DNA of 33,521 bases from Leucobacter sp. PH1c (GCF_000633415.1 NZ_AYMV01000041.1:1-33521); one strand, 5' to 3'. Shown: positions 7,816 to 16,695, counted from the stretch's first letter. The notes: generated from the sequence alone by a model not told the origin. Translations and numbers: made by a program.

Positions 7816-8675
7816 CCGACACTGCTGCCACTGATGCCGCTGCCACCGCTGCCACCGCTGCAGCGTCCGCACGCGCAGCCGCACCCGTGCCCGGCCCCGG
7901 AACCGCGGGGCTCGCCGGCCCCGGCGCCGGGCGCTGCGCCATCGTGACGGGCGGCGGGCGCGGGATCGGCCGCGCCACCGCCCGCGAGCTCGCCGCCCGC
8001 GGCTGGGCCGTGGCCCTCTTCGACCTCGACCCCGCCGGGCTCGACGAGACCGCCCGGCTCATCCGCGAGGCAGGCGGGCGCGCCGCGGGCTTCGCCGTCG
8101 ACGTGTCCGACGAAGACGCCGTGGCCGCGGGCGTCGCCGCGGCGGCCGCCGAGCTCGGAGCGCCCCTCGTACTCGTGAACAACGCGGGCGTGCTGCGCGA
8201 CGACTTCCTCTTCCGCGCCACCCTCGACGACTGGGACCTCATCATGAACGTGCACCTGCGCGGGGCGTTCCTCATGAGCCGTGCCGTGCAGCGCTTCATG
8301 GTCGAGGCCGGCTGGGGGCGCATCGTCAACCTGTCGAGCACCTCGGCGCTCGGCAACGCGGGGCAGAGCAACTACTCGGCGGCGAAGGCCGGCATCCAGG
8401 GCCTCACCAAGACCCTCGCGCTCGAGCTCGGCAAGTTCGGGATCACGGCGAACGCCGTCGCCCCCGGATTCATCGCGACCGACATGACGCGCGCGACGGC
8501 CGCGCGCCAGGGCATCACCTTCGAGGAGCTCGCCGAGCGCGTCTCGGCGGCCACCGCCGTGCGCCGCATGGGCGATCCCGCCGATATCGCGCACGCGATC
8601 GCGTTCTTCGTCGCAGAGGAGAGCAGCTTCGTCTCGGGGCAGGTGCTCTACGTCTCGGGCGGGCCGAATGCCTGA
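7812..8675 (+). CDS. SDR-family dehydrogenase (FabG-like 3-hydroxyacyl-CoA/ketoacyl reductase)
   Basis: This 287-residue NAD(P)-dependent oxidoreductase has the cofactor motif TGGGRGIG (46-53), NNAG (123-126), catalytic Asn147, Ser in NLSSTSA, Tyr188 and Lys192 (YSAAK). It probably oxidises a 3-hydroxyacyl-CoA produced by the upstream crotonase, or acts in the reverse direction. The ATG overlaps the tetR stop (ATGA) and has GGGAG 6 nt upstream, which supports the long form. The first 40 residues are an unusual Ala/Thr then Pro/Gly-rich extension, encoded by imprecise GCTGCCACC-type repeats. A shorter native start cannot be excluded. Confidence 0.9.
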   Translation: MTDTAATDAAATAATAAASARAAAPVPGPGTAGLAGPGAGRCAIVTGGGRGIGRATARELAARGWAVALFDLDPAGLDETARLIREAGGRAAGFAVDVSDEDAVAAGVAAAAAELGAPLVLVNNAGVLRDDFLFRATLDDWDLIMNVHLRGAFLMSRAVQRFMVEAGWGRIVNLSSTSALGNAGQSNYSAAKAGIQGLTKTLALELGKFGITANAVAPGFIATDMTRATAARQGITFEELAERVSAATAVRRMGDPADIAHAIAFFVAEESSFVSGQVLYVSGGPNA

Positions 8676-9138
8676 TCCCGCACCCGTCGAGTTCGCGGGG
8701 CTCGCCGCCCTCCGCGCCGCCGCGGGCCGCGAGCTGGGGCCGAGCGGCTGGTTCGCCGTGACCCAGGAGCGCGTCGACGACTTCGCCCGCGTCACCGAGG
8801 ACTGGCAGCCCATCCACTGCGACCCGGCGGTGGCCGCGGCGAGCCTGTTCGGCGGCACGATCGCGCACGGCTACCTCTCCGTCGCGCTGCTCTCGCGCTT
8901 CGCCCGCGAGCTGTACACGATCACCGGCACGCGCACGGTGGTGAACTACGGGCTCGATCGCGTGCGCTTCCCCGCGCCGCTGCGCGTGGGCGCCCGGGTG
9001 CGCGCCCGGGCCCAGATCGGCGCGGCGGCCGAGCGCGGAGCGCTGCTCGACGTGCCCGTCACCTACACGCTCGAAGCGGAGGGCGAGGCGCGTCCCGTGC
9101 TCGTGGCCGAGACCCGGATCCTGGTCGACGCGGCCTGA
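8668..9138 (+). CDS. MaoC-like (R)-specific enoyl-CoA hydratase, hotdog fold
   Basis: This 156-residue single-hotdog protein carries the MaoC/hydratase-2 active-site segment VTEDWQPIHCDPAVAAAS, with the expected catalytic pair Asp45 and His50. GGTIAHGYLSVALL follows, the usual lid and helix region. It would hydrate a trans-2-enoyl-CoA or dehydrate the matching hydroxyacyl-CoA with stereochemistry opposite to crotonases. The ATG lies within the end of the SDR gene (8-nt overlap). It is the last gene of the cluster; no clear hairpin follows before parA. Confidence 0.88.
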   Translation: MPDPAPVEFAGLAALRAAAGRELGPSGWFAVTQERVDDFARVTEDWQPIHCDPAVAAASLFGGTIAHGYLSVALLSRFARELYTITGTRTVVNYGLDRVRFPAPLRVGARVRARAQIGAAAERGALLDVPVTYTLEAEGEARPVLVAETRILVDAA

Positions 9139-9163
9139 GCGCCGCGGCCTCGCCCGCGCACGA

Positions 9164-9169
9164 TAGGAT
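9164..9169 (+). promoter_or_regulatory. Possible -10 element for the parA-scpAB block
   Basis: TAGGAT lies in the 66-nt gap before parA, 35 nt before its start codon, followed by AGGAG. No convincing -35 box is visible. It would give the segregation/housekeeping block its own promoter. Confidence 0.3.
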
Positions 9170-9204
9170 GGAGCGTTAGCGAGGCAGGCGAGAGGAGACC
9201 GGGA

Positions 9205-10059
9205 ATGGCGAAGCAAGAGGTCGAGCTGGGTCCGACCGGCCGGCCCGAGCGGGTCATCCCGGCACCCGCCAAGCTCGAGCGTCACGGCCCCGCGCGCATC
9301 ATCGCGATGTGCAACCAGAAGGGCGGCGTCGGCAAGACGACGAGCACGATCAACCTGGCTGCGGCGCTCGCGCGCTACGGCCGCCGCGTGCTGGCCGTCG
9401 ACTTCGATCCGCAGGGCGCGCTCTCAGCGGGTCTCGGTGTGCCCGCGCACGACGTCGTGACGATCTACGACCTGATGCTCGGCAAGGAGAAGGATCCGCG
9501 CACCGCGATCCAGCCCACCGCCACGCCCGGCCTCGACGTGATCCCCGCGAACATCGACCTCTCCGCGGCCGAGGTACACCTCGTCACCGAGGTGGCCCGC
9601 GAGCAGATCCTCGGCGGCGTGCTCCGCAAGGTCGCCGACGACTACGACGTGATTCTCGTCGACTGCCAGCCCTCGCTCGGCCTGCTCACCGTCAACGCGC
9701 TCACCGCGAGCCACGGCGTGCTCATCCCGCTCGCCTGCGAGTACTTCGCGCTGCGCGGCGTCGCCCTGCTCGTCGAGACGATCGACAAGGTCAAGGACCG
9801 CCTCAACCCGGCCCTCGAACTCGACGGCATCCTCGCCACGATGTACGACTCGCGCACGCTGCACGCGCGCGAGGTGCTCGAGCGCGTGGTGGACACCTTC
9901 GGCGACAAGGTCTTCGACACCGTCATCGGCCGCACGGTCAAGCTGCCCGACGCGCAGATCGCGGCGCAGCCGATCCTCGACTACGCGCCGTCGAACGCGG
10001 CGTCCGAAGCGTATCTGAAGCTCGCTCGCGAGCTCGTGCAGCGGGGCGTGGTCGCCTAA
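9205..10059 (+). CDS. parA: ParA/Soj-family ATPase linked to scpAB
   Basis: This 284-residue P-loop ATPase has the deviant Walker A motif KGGVGKTT (39-46) with the signature Lys, VDFDPQGALS, and the Walker B region VILVDCQPSLG. Such proteins dimerise on ATP and bind DNA nonspecifically during DNA segregation. AGGAG lies 7 nt before the ATG. No parB is adjacent; the gene precedes scpA and scpB, an arrangement common in Actinobacteria. It is therefore probably the chromosomal ParA paralogue associated with SMC-ScpAB, not a plasmid partition gene. The 30-residue N-terminal extension before the core has no recognised role. Confidence 0.92.
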   Translation: MAKQEVELGPTGRPERVIPAPAKLERHGPARIIAMCNQKGGVGKTTSTINLAAALARYGRRVLAVDFDPQGALSAGLGVPAHDVVTIYDLMLGKEKDPRTAIQPTATPGLDVIPANIDLSAAEVHLVTEVAREQILGGVLRKVADDYDVILVDCQPSLGLLTVNALTASHGVLIPLACEYFALRGVALLVETIDKVKDRLNPALELDGILATMYDSRTLHAREVLERVVDTFGDKVFDTVIGRTVKLPDAQIAAQPILDYAPSNAASEAYLKLARELVQRGVVA

Positions 10060-10067
10060 CCACGATC

Positions 10068-10916
10068 ATGGCAGCGCTCGACACGAACCAGGAGCCGGGC
10101 GTGCGCGATGCGCCCGGCTCGTCGAGCGCGCCCGAAGCGTTCCGGGTCTCGCTCGAAGTCTTCGATGGTCCGTTCGATCTGCTGCTCAACCTCATCGGGA
10201 AGCACGAGCTCGACATCACCGAGGTGTCGCTCAGCCTCGTCACCGACGAGTTCATCTCCTACCTGCGCTCGCTGGAGGGGCAGGGGATCATCGAGCTGGA
10301 TCGGGCCTCCGAGTTCCTCGTGGTCGCCGCCACCCTGCTCGACCTGAAGATCGCGAGCCTCCTGCCGCAGGGCGAGGCCGTCGACGCCGAGGACATCGCG
10401 CTGCTCGAAGCGCGCGACCTGCTCTTCGCGCGGCTGCTCCAGTACCGGGCGTTCAAGCAGGCGAGCGCCTGGTTCCAGGAGCGGCTGCTCGCCGAGGACG
10501 CCAGGCACCCGCGCCTCGTACCGCTCGACCCGAAGTACCGGGAGCGCGGACCCGAGCTCGTGTGGACGCTCTCCGCCGCGGACTTCGCGGCGATCGCCAC
10601 GCTCGCGTTCGCGCCCCGCGAGATCCCCACCGTCGGCCTTGACCACCTGCACGCGCCGCTCGTGTCGATCCGCGAGCAGGCCGCCGTCGTCGTGGCCGAG
10701 CTCCGCGGCTCGGGCGCGCGCACCTTCCGCGAGCTCATCGCTGGGGTGTCCGAGCGCGGCGTGGTGATCGCGCGCTTCCTCGCGATCCTGGAGCTGTACC
10801 GGCGCGCCGCCGTGGTCTTCGAGCAGGCGGAGCCGCTCGGGGAACTCATCGTGCAGTGGACGGGCGAGGAGTGGTCCGACGACGAACTCGCAACCCTGGG
10901 GAGCGACTATGACTGA
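10068..10916 (+). CDS. scpA: Segregation and condensation protein A (ScpA kleisin)
   Basis: This 282-residue protein bridges the SMC heads and binds ScpB in the bacterial condensin complex. Its N-terminal signature is clear: FRVSLEVFDGPFDLLLNLI at about 25-43, then DITEVSLSLVTDEFISYL. The C-terminal winged-helix region (FRELIAGVSERGVVIARFLAILEL) should contact an SMC head. The start at 10068 is the first plausible ATG after parA, with a poor ribosome binding site, suggesting reinitiation from parA 8 nt upstream. It overlaps scpB by 8 nt, consistent with co-translation of the two partners. Confidence 0.95.
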   Translation: MAALDTNQEPGVRDAPGSSSAPEAFRVSLEVFDGPFDLLLNLIGKHELDITEVSLSLVTDEFISYLRSLEGQGIIELDRASEFLVVAATLLDLKIASLLPQGEAVDAEDIALLEARDLLFARLLQYRAFKQASAWFQERLLAEDARHPRLVPLDPKYRERGPELVWTLSAADFAAIATLAFAPREIPTVGLDHLHAPLVSIREQAAVVVAELRGSGARTFRELIAGVSERGVVIARFLAILELYRRAAVVFEQAEPLGELIVQWTGEEWSDDELATLGSDYD

Positions 10917-11568
10917 GCCCGCCGTGCCCGCAGCGCCCCCCGCGTCCGCGATGCCCGCAGCCCCCGCGACGCCCGCCGACAGCGCCGCTGAGGAGCTCGC
11001 CGCCGCGCGTGCGGCGCACACGCTCCCGCAGCAGCTGGAGGCGCTCCTCATCGTTGCCGACGAGCCGCTCAGCGCCGTCGCGCTCGCCACGGCGACCGAC
11101 CACCCCGTGCGCGAGGTGCGCGCCGCGCTCACCGCGCTGGCCGCGGCGTACGACGGCGACGACGCCGCCACCGCGCGCGGTTTCGAGCTGCGCGAAGTGG
11201 GCGGCGGGTACCGCTTCTACGTGCGCGAGAGCCTCGACCCGATCGTGGCCGACTTCGTGCACCAGCAGACCCCCGCGAAGCTGTCGCAAGCGGCGCTCGA
11301 GACGCTCGCCGTCATCGCGTACCGCCAGCCCATCGCCCGCGGCGCGATCGCCTCGATCCGCGCCGTGAACGTCGATTCCGTGGTGCGCACCCTGCTCGCC
11401 CGGGGCCTCATCACCGAGGTGGGGCACGACCCGGAGACCACCGCCACGCTGTACGGCACCTCGGAGGCGCTGCTCGGCTATCTCGGCATCGGAGACATTT
11501 CGGAGCTGCCGCCCATCGCGCCGCTGCTCGACGATCCACTGGAAGGTTTTACACATGAGTCGCAATGA
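10909..11568 (+). CDS. scpB: Segregation and condensation protein B (ScpB)
   Basis: This 219-residue partner of ScpA contains two winged helices. The first starts near LPQQLEALLIVADEPLS and the second has the family signature LSQAALETLAVIAYRQPI followed by RAVNVDSVVRTLLARGLI. An Ala/Pro-rich stretch of about 30 residues precedes the domain and is probably disordered. It overlaps scpA by 8 nt and the downstream rluB gene by 14 nt, so the three are one translational unit. Confidence 0.95.
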   Translation: MTEPAVPAAPPASAMPAAPATPADSAAEELAAARAAHTLPQQLEALLIVADEPLSAVALATATDHPVREVRAALTALAAAYDGDDAATARGFELREVGGGYRFYVRESLDPIVADFVHQQTPAKLSQAALETLAVIAYRQPIARGAIASIRAVNVDSVVRTLLARGLITEVGHDPETTATLYGTSEALLGYLGIGDISELPPIAPLLDDPLEGFTHESQ

Positions 11569-13141
11569 TCAGGGAGTCGGCGGGTCGTTCTCCGTCGACG
11601 GCGGAGCCGCGGAAGTGGACCTCGCCGAGTTCGGCTGGGATCCCGCAGCCCGCGCCGCGGCGCTCGGCGACCGCGCCGAGCAGCCCGAAGACTTCGGCGA
11701 CGAGCCGCGCCGCGACGCGGACGCCGGGGAGGACGACGGCCGCGTGCGCCTGCAGAAGGCGCTCGCGCACGCCGGGATCGCCTCGCGCCGCGCGTGCGAG
11801 ACGCTCATCACGAGCGGCCGCGTCTGGGTGAACGGGACGGCCGAGCGCGAGCTCGGATCCCGCATCGACCCGAGCACCGACGAGGTGCGCGTCGACGGGG
11901 TCGTCGTGCAGCTCGACGCCACGAAGCGCTACTTCGTGCTGAACAAGCCGACCGGCGTCGTCTCGACCATGAGCGACGAGCACGGCCGCCCCGACCTGCG
12001 CGAGTTCACCGAGCAGTTCGAGGACCGCCTGTACAACGTCGGCCGACTCGACACGGACACGAGCGGCCTCCTCATCCTCACGAACGACGGGGAGCTGGCC
12101 CACCGCCTCGCGCACCCGAGCTTCGGCGTGCAGAAGACGTACGTCGCGAAGGTGCGCGGCCGCGTGACGCCGGCGACGATCCAGCAGCTGAAGGACGGCG
12201 TCGAGCTGAAGGACGGCCCGATCCGTGCCGACCGCGCGAAGCTGCTCCCCGGCGGCGCGGGCAAGTCGCACTCGCTCGTCGAGCTGACCCTGCACTCGGG
12301 CAAGAACCGCATCGTGCGCCGCATGCTCGCCGAGGTGGGGCACCCCGTCGACGAGCTCGTGCGCCGCCAGTTTGGCCCGCTGCACCTCGGCACGCTGCGC
12401 GTGGGCGAGATGCGTGAGCTCGCTCCCGCCGAGCGCGGGGCCCTCCTCTCCGCCGGGCCGGACGACTGGCAGGGCGGCACCGACGCTGAGGCACAGGACG
12501 CCGCGAAGAAGAAGCCTCGCTCGCGGGCGGGCTGGGCAAAGAGCTCGGTGACCGCCGGGCGCCCCGGCGACGGGAAGGGCGCGAAGGGCATGCGCGGCAT
12601 CGCGGCGCGCGGCAACCCGCACGGGCGCCGCGCGGGCGAGGCCGAGCGCGACGAGCGCCGCGGCGGGCAGCGCTCGGGCGACCGGGATCGCGATCAGCGC
12701 GGCGAGCGCGGCTTCCGCGGTGGCGATCGGGATCGGGACCAGCGCGGGGGAGCACCCCGCGGGAACCGCTCCGGTGGCCGCGAGCGCAGCCAGGACCGCG
12801 ACCGGAACTGGGAGAGCGACCGCAACCGTGATCAGCGTGGCGGCCGCTCCGGCGGGCGCGAGCCGTACCGCGGCGACCGGGAGCGCGACCAGCGCGGCTT
12901 CCGCGGGAACGACCGCGGCGCGGACCGTGGCGCCGCCGGTGGCCGGGATCGCGACTTCCGCGGGAACGATCGTGCCGACCGCTCGGATCGCTCGGATCGC
13001 TCGGATCGCTACGATCGCTCGGACCGCTCGGACCGCTCGGACCGCTCCGATCGTTCGGACCGCTCGGCTCGTGACCAGCGCGACACCCGTGGCGGCGCGC
13101 CCCGTGGCGGCGCGCCCCGAGACACTCGGGGCCGGCGATGA
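11555..13141 (+). CDS. rluB: 23S rRNA pseudouridine synthase (RluB/RsuA family) with long disordered Arg/Asp/Gly tail
   Basis: This 528-residue enzyme is about twice the core family length. Residues 63-105 form an S4 RNA-binding domain (RLQKALAHAGIASRRACE). The catalytic domain includes NKPTGVVSTM and the active-site GRLDTDTSGLL with Asp166 as nucleophile. From about residue 310 the protein becomes a charged low-complexity tail with many RDRDQRG units, ending in a nearly pure Ser-Asp-Arg repeat. GGAAGG lies 8 nt before the ATG, which is inside the end of scpB. The stop overlaps tyrA (ATGA). Core function is secure; target uridine and tail role are not. The tail may bind RNA or ribosomes. Confidence 0.93.
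   Translation: MSRNDQGVGGSFSVDGGAAEVDLAEFGWDPAARAAALGDRAEQPEDFGDEPRRDADAGEDDGRVRLQKALAHAGIASRRACETLITSGRVWVNGTAERELGSRIDPSTDEVRVDGVVVQLDATKRYFVLNKPTGVVSTMSDEHGRPDLREFTEQFEDRLYNVGRLDTDTSGLLILTNDGELAHRLAHPSFGVQKTYVAKVRGRVTPATIQQLKDGVELKDGPIRADRAKLLPGGAGKSHSLVELTLHSGKNRIVRRMLAEVGHPVDELVRRQFGPLHLGTLRVGEMRELAPAERGALLSAGPDDWQGGTDAEAQDAAKKKPRSRAGWAKSSVTAGRPGDGKGAKGMRGIAARGNPHGRRAGEAERDERRGGQRSGDRDRDQRGERGFRGGDRDRDQRGGAPRGNRSGGRERSQDRDRNWESDRNRDQRGGRSGGREPYRGDRERDQRGFRGNDRGADRGAAGGRDRDFRGNDRADRSDRSDRSDRYDRSDRSDRSDRSDRSDRSARDQRDTRGGAPRGGAPRDTRGRR
12974..13066 (+). repeat. 9-bp tandem repeat encoding (Ser-Asp-Arg)n in the rluB tail
   Basis: Ten 9-nt units, consensus TCGGATCGC or TCGGACCGC, encode ADR, three SDR, YDR and five SDR. 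They differ mainly at third codon positions. Such in-frame repeats can gain or lose units by replication slippage without a frameshift. Confidence 0.85.
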
Positions 13142-14259
13142 GCGCCCTCGCGCCCCGCGCGGGGCTCGCCAGCGCGGCACCCGCCGCGCGCACCCGCGGT
13201 GCGGTCCACGTGATCGGCTCCGGGCTGCTCGGCGCGAGCGTCGGCCTCGGGCTGCGTGAGCGCGGCGTCGATGTCACGCTGGAAGACCTCTCGCCCACCA
13301 CGGTGGCGCTCGCCGCGGACTACGGCGCCGGCCGCGTCCGCACGGCCGAGGATCCGGCCCCCGCGATCGTGGTGATCGCGACCCCGCCCGATGTGACCGC
13401 CGACGCCGTCGAGCGCGCGCTCGCCACCTACCCCAGCGCGGTCGTCACTGACGTCGCGAGCGTGAAGCTCGCCCCGCTCCAGGAGCTCATGCGCCGCGGG
13501 GTCGACCTCACGCGCTACGTGGGCTCCCACCCGATGGCGGGCCGCGAGCGCGGTGGCGCGATCATGGCCCGCGCCGATCTCTTCACCGCGCGCCCCTGGG
13601 TGATCTGCCGCGACGCGGACACCCCCGCCGACGCCCTCGCACTCGTCGAGGACGTGGCCCTCGACCTCGGCGGCGTGCTCATCGAGATGACCCCCGAGGA
13701 GCACGACCGCTCCGTCGGGCTCGTCTCGCACCTCCCGCAGGTGGTGTCGAGCCTCCTCGCCGCCCGCCTCGTACCGGCAACGGATCAGGCGATCGGGCTC
13801 GCAGGGGCCGGGCTGCGCGACACCACGCGCATCGCGGCGAGCGATCCCGAGCTCTGGATCCAGATCCTCGGCGCGAACCAGCAGCCCGTCACCGAACTGC
13901 TCGACGCGCTCGCCGCAGACATCGCGGCGTTCGCCGACGCGCTCCGCGATCCCGAGCAGGCGGGGGCGAAGCGCCGCATCGCCGATCTGCTCTCGGCAGG
14001 CAACGCGGGCGTCGCCCGGATCCCGGGCAAGCACGGCTCCTCCGAACGCTTCACCACGATCACCGTGCTGATCGACGATACGCCCGGTCAGCTCGCACGT
14101 CTGCTCACCGAACTCGGAGAACTGGGCATTAACATGGAAGACTTGCGTCTGGAGCACTCGCCGGGCGCTCAGATCGGCTTCGCAGAGATCGCGGTGCTGC
14201 CCGAGGTGGCGGAGCGCGCGGTGGCCGATCTCGTCGAACGCGGATGGAGGACGCTGTGA
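13138..14259 (+). CDS. tyrA: Prephenate dehydrogenase with C-terminal ACT domain
   Basis: This 373-residue enzyme oxidatively decarboxylates prephenate to 4-hydroxyphenylpyruvate in tyrosine synthesis. The dinucleotide motif is VHVIGSGLLGASVG (about 23-36). The catalytic segment GSHPMAGRERGG carries His131, the expected catalytic residue. Residues about 303-373 form an ACT domain (ITVLIDDTPGQLARLLTELG), which in this family usually gives tyrosine feedback. The start overlaps the rluB stop (ATGA), and the stop overlaps cmk by one base. The rluB-tyrA-cmk-der order is common in Actinobacteria. Confidence 0.93.
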   Translation: MSALAPRAGLASAAPAARTRGAVHVIGSGLLGASVGLGLRERGVDVTLEDLSPTTVALAADYGAGRVRTAEDPAPAIVVIATPPDVTADAVERALATYPSAVVTDVASVKLAPLQELMRRGVDLTRYVGSHPMAGRERGGAIMARADLFTARPWVICRDADTPADALALVEDVALDLGGVLIEMTPEEHDRSVGLVSHLPQVVSSLLAARLVPATDQAIGLAGAGLRDTTRIAASDPELWIQILGANQQPVTELLDALAADIAAFADALRDPEQAGAKRRIADLLSAGNAGVARIPGKHGSSERFTTITVLIDDTPGQLARLLTELGELGINMEDLRLEHSPGAQIGFAEIAVLPEVAERAVADLVERGWRTL

Positions 14260-15008
14260 TGCACGCTGGACACGAGTCGGGAGCCGTCGCCCCGATCCTC
14301 GTCGCGATCGACGGACCCGCGGGCAGCGGCAAGTCGAGCGTGTCGCGGACAGCGGCGGATCGGCTCGGCTTCGGCATCCTCGACACGGGCGCGGCCTACC
14401 GCGCGCTCGCGTGGACAGCGCAGCGGCTCGGGATCGACCTCGACGACGCGGCCGCCGTCGAGGCGCTGCTCGGCGCGTGGAACTACCGCATCACCCTGCG
14501 CGGCGCGCAGCAGGTGACGGTCGCGGTGCCCGGCAGCGCGGAGGCCGCGGCCGCCGAGCTCGACGCACCGCACGACATCACCGCCGCGATCCGCGATCAC
14601 GCGGTGAGCGGGCAGGTTAGCCGCGTGTCGAAGCACCCCGCGGTGCGGGAGCGGCTGAACGAGATGTTCCGCCGCACGGTCGCCGAGTCCGGGCTCCCCG
14701 GCGTGGTGATCGAGGGGCGCGACATCACCACCGTCGTCGCACCGGACGCGCCGGTGCGGATCCTCCTCACGGCCTCGCCCGAGGTGCGCGCCACGCGCCG
14801 CGCGGGCGAGCTGCCCGGGCTCTCGCCCGAGCAGGTGCTCGCCGATCTGCACGCCCGCGACGCGAAGGACGCCCTCGTGGTGGACTTCTTCACCCCGGCA
14901 CCCGGGGTCACGCTCGTCGATACGAGCGACCTGAACTTCGAGCAGTCGGTGCAGGCTGTCGTCGATATCGTACGAGCGGCGCAGGGCGTCGCGGAAGAGA
15001 GCGAATGA
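14259..15008 (+). CDS. cmk: Cytidylate kinase
   Basis: This 249-residue enzyme phosphorylates CMP and dCMP with ATP. The P-loop is GPAGSGKSS (19-27), followed by [17 protein letters not shown] (substrate region), [15 protein letters not shown] and the [12 protein letters not shown] lid region. I chose the ATG at 14259 because GGAGG ends 8 nt before it and it overlaps the tyrA stop (TGATG). In-frame GTG at 14256 and ATG at 14244 are alternatives, but the latter would place GGAGG inside the gene. It is coupled to der by a 4-nt overlap. Confidence 0.94.
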   Translation: MHAGHESGAVAPILVAIDGPAGSGKSSVSRTAADRLGFGILDTGAAYRALAWTAQRLGIDLDDAAAVEALLGAWNYRITLRGAQQVTVAVPGSAEAAAAELDAPHDITAAIRDHAVSGQVSRVSKHPAVRERLNEMFRRTVAESGLPGVVIEGRDITTVVAPDAPVRILLTASPEVRATRRAGELPGLSPEQVLADLHARDAKDALVVDFFTPAPGVTLVDTSDLNFEQSVQAVVDIVRAAQGVAEESE

Positions 15009-16570
15009 TGAGCACGGAACAGCACGGCGCACCCGGCGCCGAGAACGAGACGGAGGTGTTCGACGTCTCCGCGATCGACGACTCCGAGGTGATCGTCGGC
15101 GAGGGCTACGATCCCGAGCAGGACGGCGTCACCGACGAGGAGCGCCTGCGCGCCATGCGCTCGAACCTCGACGGCTTCGACCTCGAAGACGACGACATGG
15201 TGCTTGTCAACGAGGACGGCGAGTTCCTCGGCTTCGCGGAGCCCGCGGCCGAAGCCCTCCCGGTGGTCGCGATCGTCGGCCGCCCGAACGTCGGCAAGTC
15301 GGCGCTCGTCAACCGCATCCTCGGCCGCCGCGAGGCCGTCGTCGAGGACCTCCCGGGCGTCACGCGCGACCGCGTGAGCTACCCCGCCGAGTGGACGGGC
15401 ACGCGCTTCACGCTCGTCGACACCGGCGGCTGGGAGCCCGACGCGAAGGGCCTCGACGCCTCCGTCGCGCTGCAGGCCGAGGTGGCCATCGAGCTCTGCG
15501 ACGTCGTCATGTTCGTCGTCGACTCCCGCGTGGGGCCGACCGCGACCGACGAGCGCGTCGTGCAGCTGCTGCGCCGCACGAACAAGCCCGTGTTCCTCGT
15601 GGCCAACAAGGTCGACGACCTGGTGCAGGAGCCCGAGGCGGCCCAGCTGTGGTCGCTCGGTCTCGGCGAGCCGCACGCCGTCTCCGCCCTCCACGGCCGC
15701 GGCGTGGCCGACCTGCTCGACCAGGTCATCGCCGCGCTCCCCGAGGAGTCCGCGGTCGCGCAGCCGAAGCTCGCCGGCCCCCGCCGCGTCGCGCTGCTCG
15801 GCCGCCCGAACGTCGGCAAGTCGAGCCTCCTGAACAAGGCCGCGGGCGAGGAGCGCGCCGTCGTCTCCGACATCGCGGGCACCACGCGCGATCCCGTGGA
15901 CGAGCAGGTCGAGATCGCCGGGCGCGTGTGGACCTTCGTCGACACCGCCGGCATCCGTCGCCGCGTGCACCTGCAGAAGGGCGCCGACTTCTACGCGACG
16001 CTCCGCACCGCCGCAGCGCTCGAGAAGGCCGAGGTCGCGGTCGTGCTCATCGACGTGACCCAGGAGATCAGCGACCAGGATCTGCGCATCATCGACCTCG
16101 TCCTCGAGTCGGGCCGCGCCCTCGTGCTGGCCTTCAACAAGTGGGACATGCTCGACGACGACCGGCGCCGTTACCTGGAGCGGGAGATCGAGCAGGATCT
16201 CGCGCACGTCGACTGGGCGCCCCGCGTGAACATCTCGGCGCGCACCGGCCGCCACCTCGAGAAGCTCGTGCCCGCGCTCGAGACGGCCCTCGAGTCCTGG
16301 GACACCCGCATTCCCACGGCCAAGTTCAACGCCTTCATCGCCGAGCTGGTGCAGGAGCACCCGCACCCGCTGCGCGGAGGCAAGCAGCCGAAGATCCTGT
16401 TCGGCACGCAGGTGCAGAACCGGCCGCCCACGTTCGTGCTCTTCACCTCGGGTTTCCTGGATCCCGGCTACCGCCGCTTCATCCAGCGCCGCCTCCGCGA
16501 GACGTACAACTTCGAGGGCAGCCCGATCGTGCTGAACATGCGCATCCGCGAGAAGCGCCAGCGCGTGTAG
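15005..16570 (+). CDS. der: Ribosome biogenesis GTPase Der (EngA)
   Basis: This 521-residue protein has two tandem GTPase domains and a C-terminal KH-like domain, and acts in 50S subunit assembly. Domain 1 has GRPNVGKS (92-99), [13 protein letters not shown] and NKVD. Domain 2 has GRPNVGKS near residue 268, [13 protein letters not shown] and NKWD. The C-terminal domain ends at REKRQRV. An acidic N-terminal extension of about 85 residues (for example [14 protein letters not shown]) precedes the first domain and is absent from E. coli Der; its role is unknown. It is the last gene before the terminator at 16615. Confidence 0.96.
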   Translation: MMSTEQHGAPGAENETEVFDVSAIDDSEVIVGEGYDPEQDGVTDEERLRAMRSNLDGFDLEDDDMVLVNEDGEFLGFAEPAAEALPVVAIVGRPNVGKSALVNRILGRREAVVEDLPGVTRDRVSYPAEWTGTRFTLVDTGGWEPDAKGLDASVALQAEVAIELCDVVMFVVDSRVGPTATDERVVQLLRRTNKPVFLVANKVDDLVQEPEAAQLWSLGLGEPHAVSALHGRGVADLLDQVIAALPEESAVAQPKLAGPRRVALLGRPNVGKSSLLNKAAGEERAVVSDIAGTTRDPVDEQVEIAGRVWTFVDTAGIRRRVHLQKGADFYATLRTAAALEKAEVAVVLIDVTQEISDQDLRIIDLVLESGRALVLAFNKWDMLDDDRRRYLEREIEQDLAHVDWAPRVNISARTGRHLEKLVPALETALESWDTRIPTAKFNAFIAELVQEHPHPLRGGKQPKILFGTQVQNRPPTFVLFTSGFLDPGYRRFIQRRLRETYNFEGSPIVLNMRIREKRQRV

Positions 16571-16614
16571 CGTTCGCGTGCCGGTGCCGCGTGCTGCGGC
16601 GCGGGCGCACCGCA

Positions 16615-16660
16615 CGCCGCGGGGCGGGGGAGCTGAGGCTCTCCCGCCCCGCGGCGTTTT
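16615..16660 (+). terminator. Rho-independent terminator after der
   Basis: Arms at 16615-16632 and 16639-16656 pair over 18 bp with a single G-U wobble and a 6-nt loop. TTTT follows at 16657-16660. It ends the parA-to-der unit 44 nt after the der stop. Confidence 0.88.
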
Positions 16661-16683
16661 GGTGCTCCCCAGCCAGGCTGCTC

Positions 16684-16689
16684 TACGCT
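16684..16689 (+). promoter_or_regulatory. -10 element of a probable leaderless transcript (DUF817 gene)
   Basis: TACGCT ends 6 nt before the ATG at 16696, so transcription would begin at or next to the start codon. There is no Shine-Dalgarno sequence. No clear -35 box is visible. Confidence 0.45.
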
Positions 16690-16695
16690 GAGCGG

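Noticed and set aside
9205-10059. ParA considered as a plasmid partition gene
   Set aside because: It is embedded with scpA, scpB and core housekeeping genes and has no adjacent parB.
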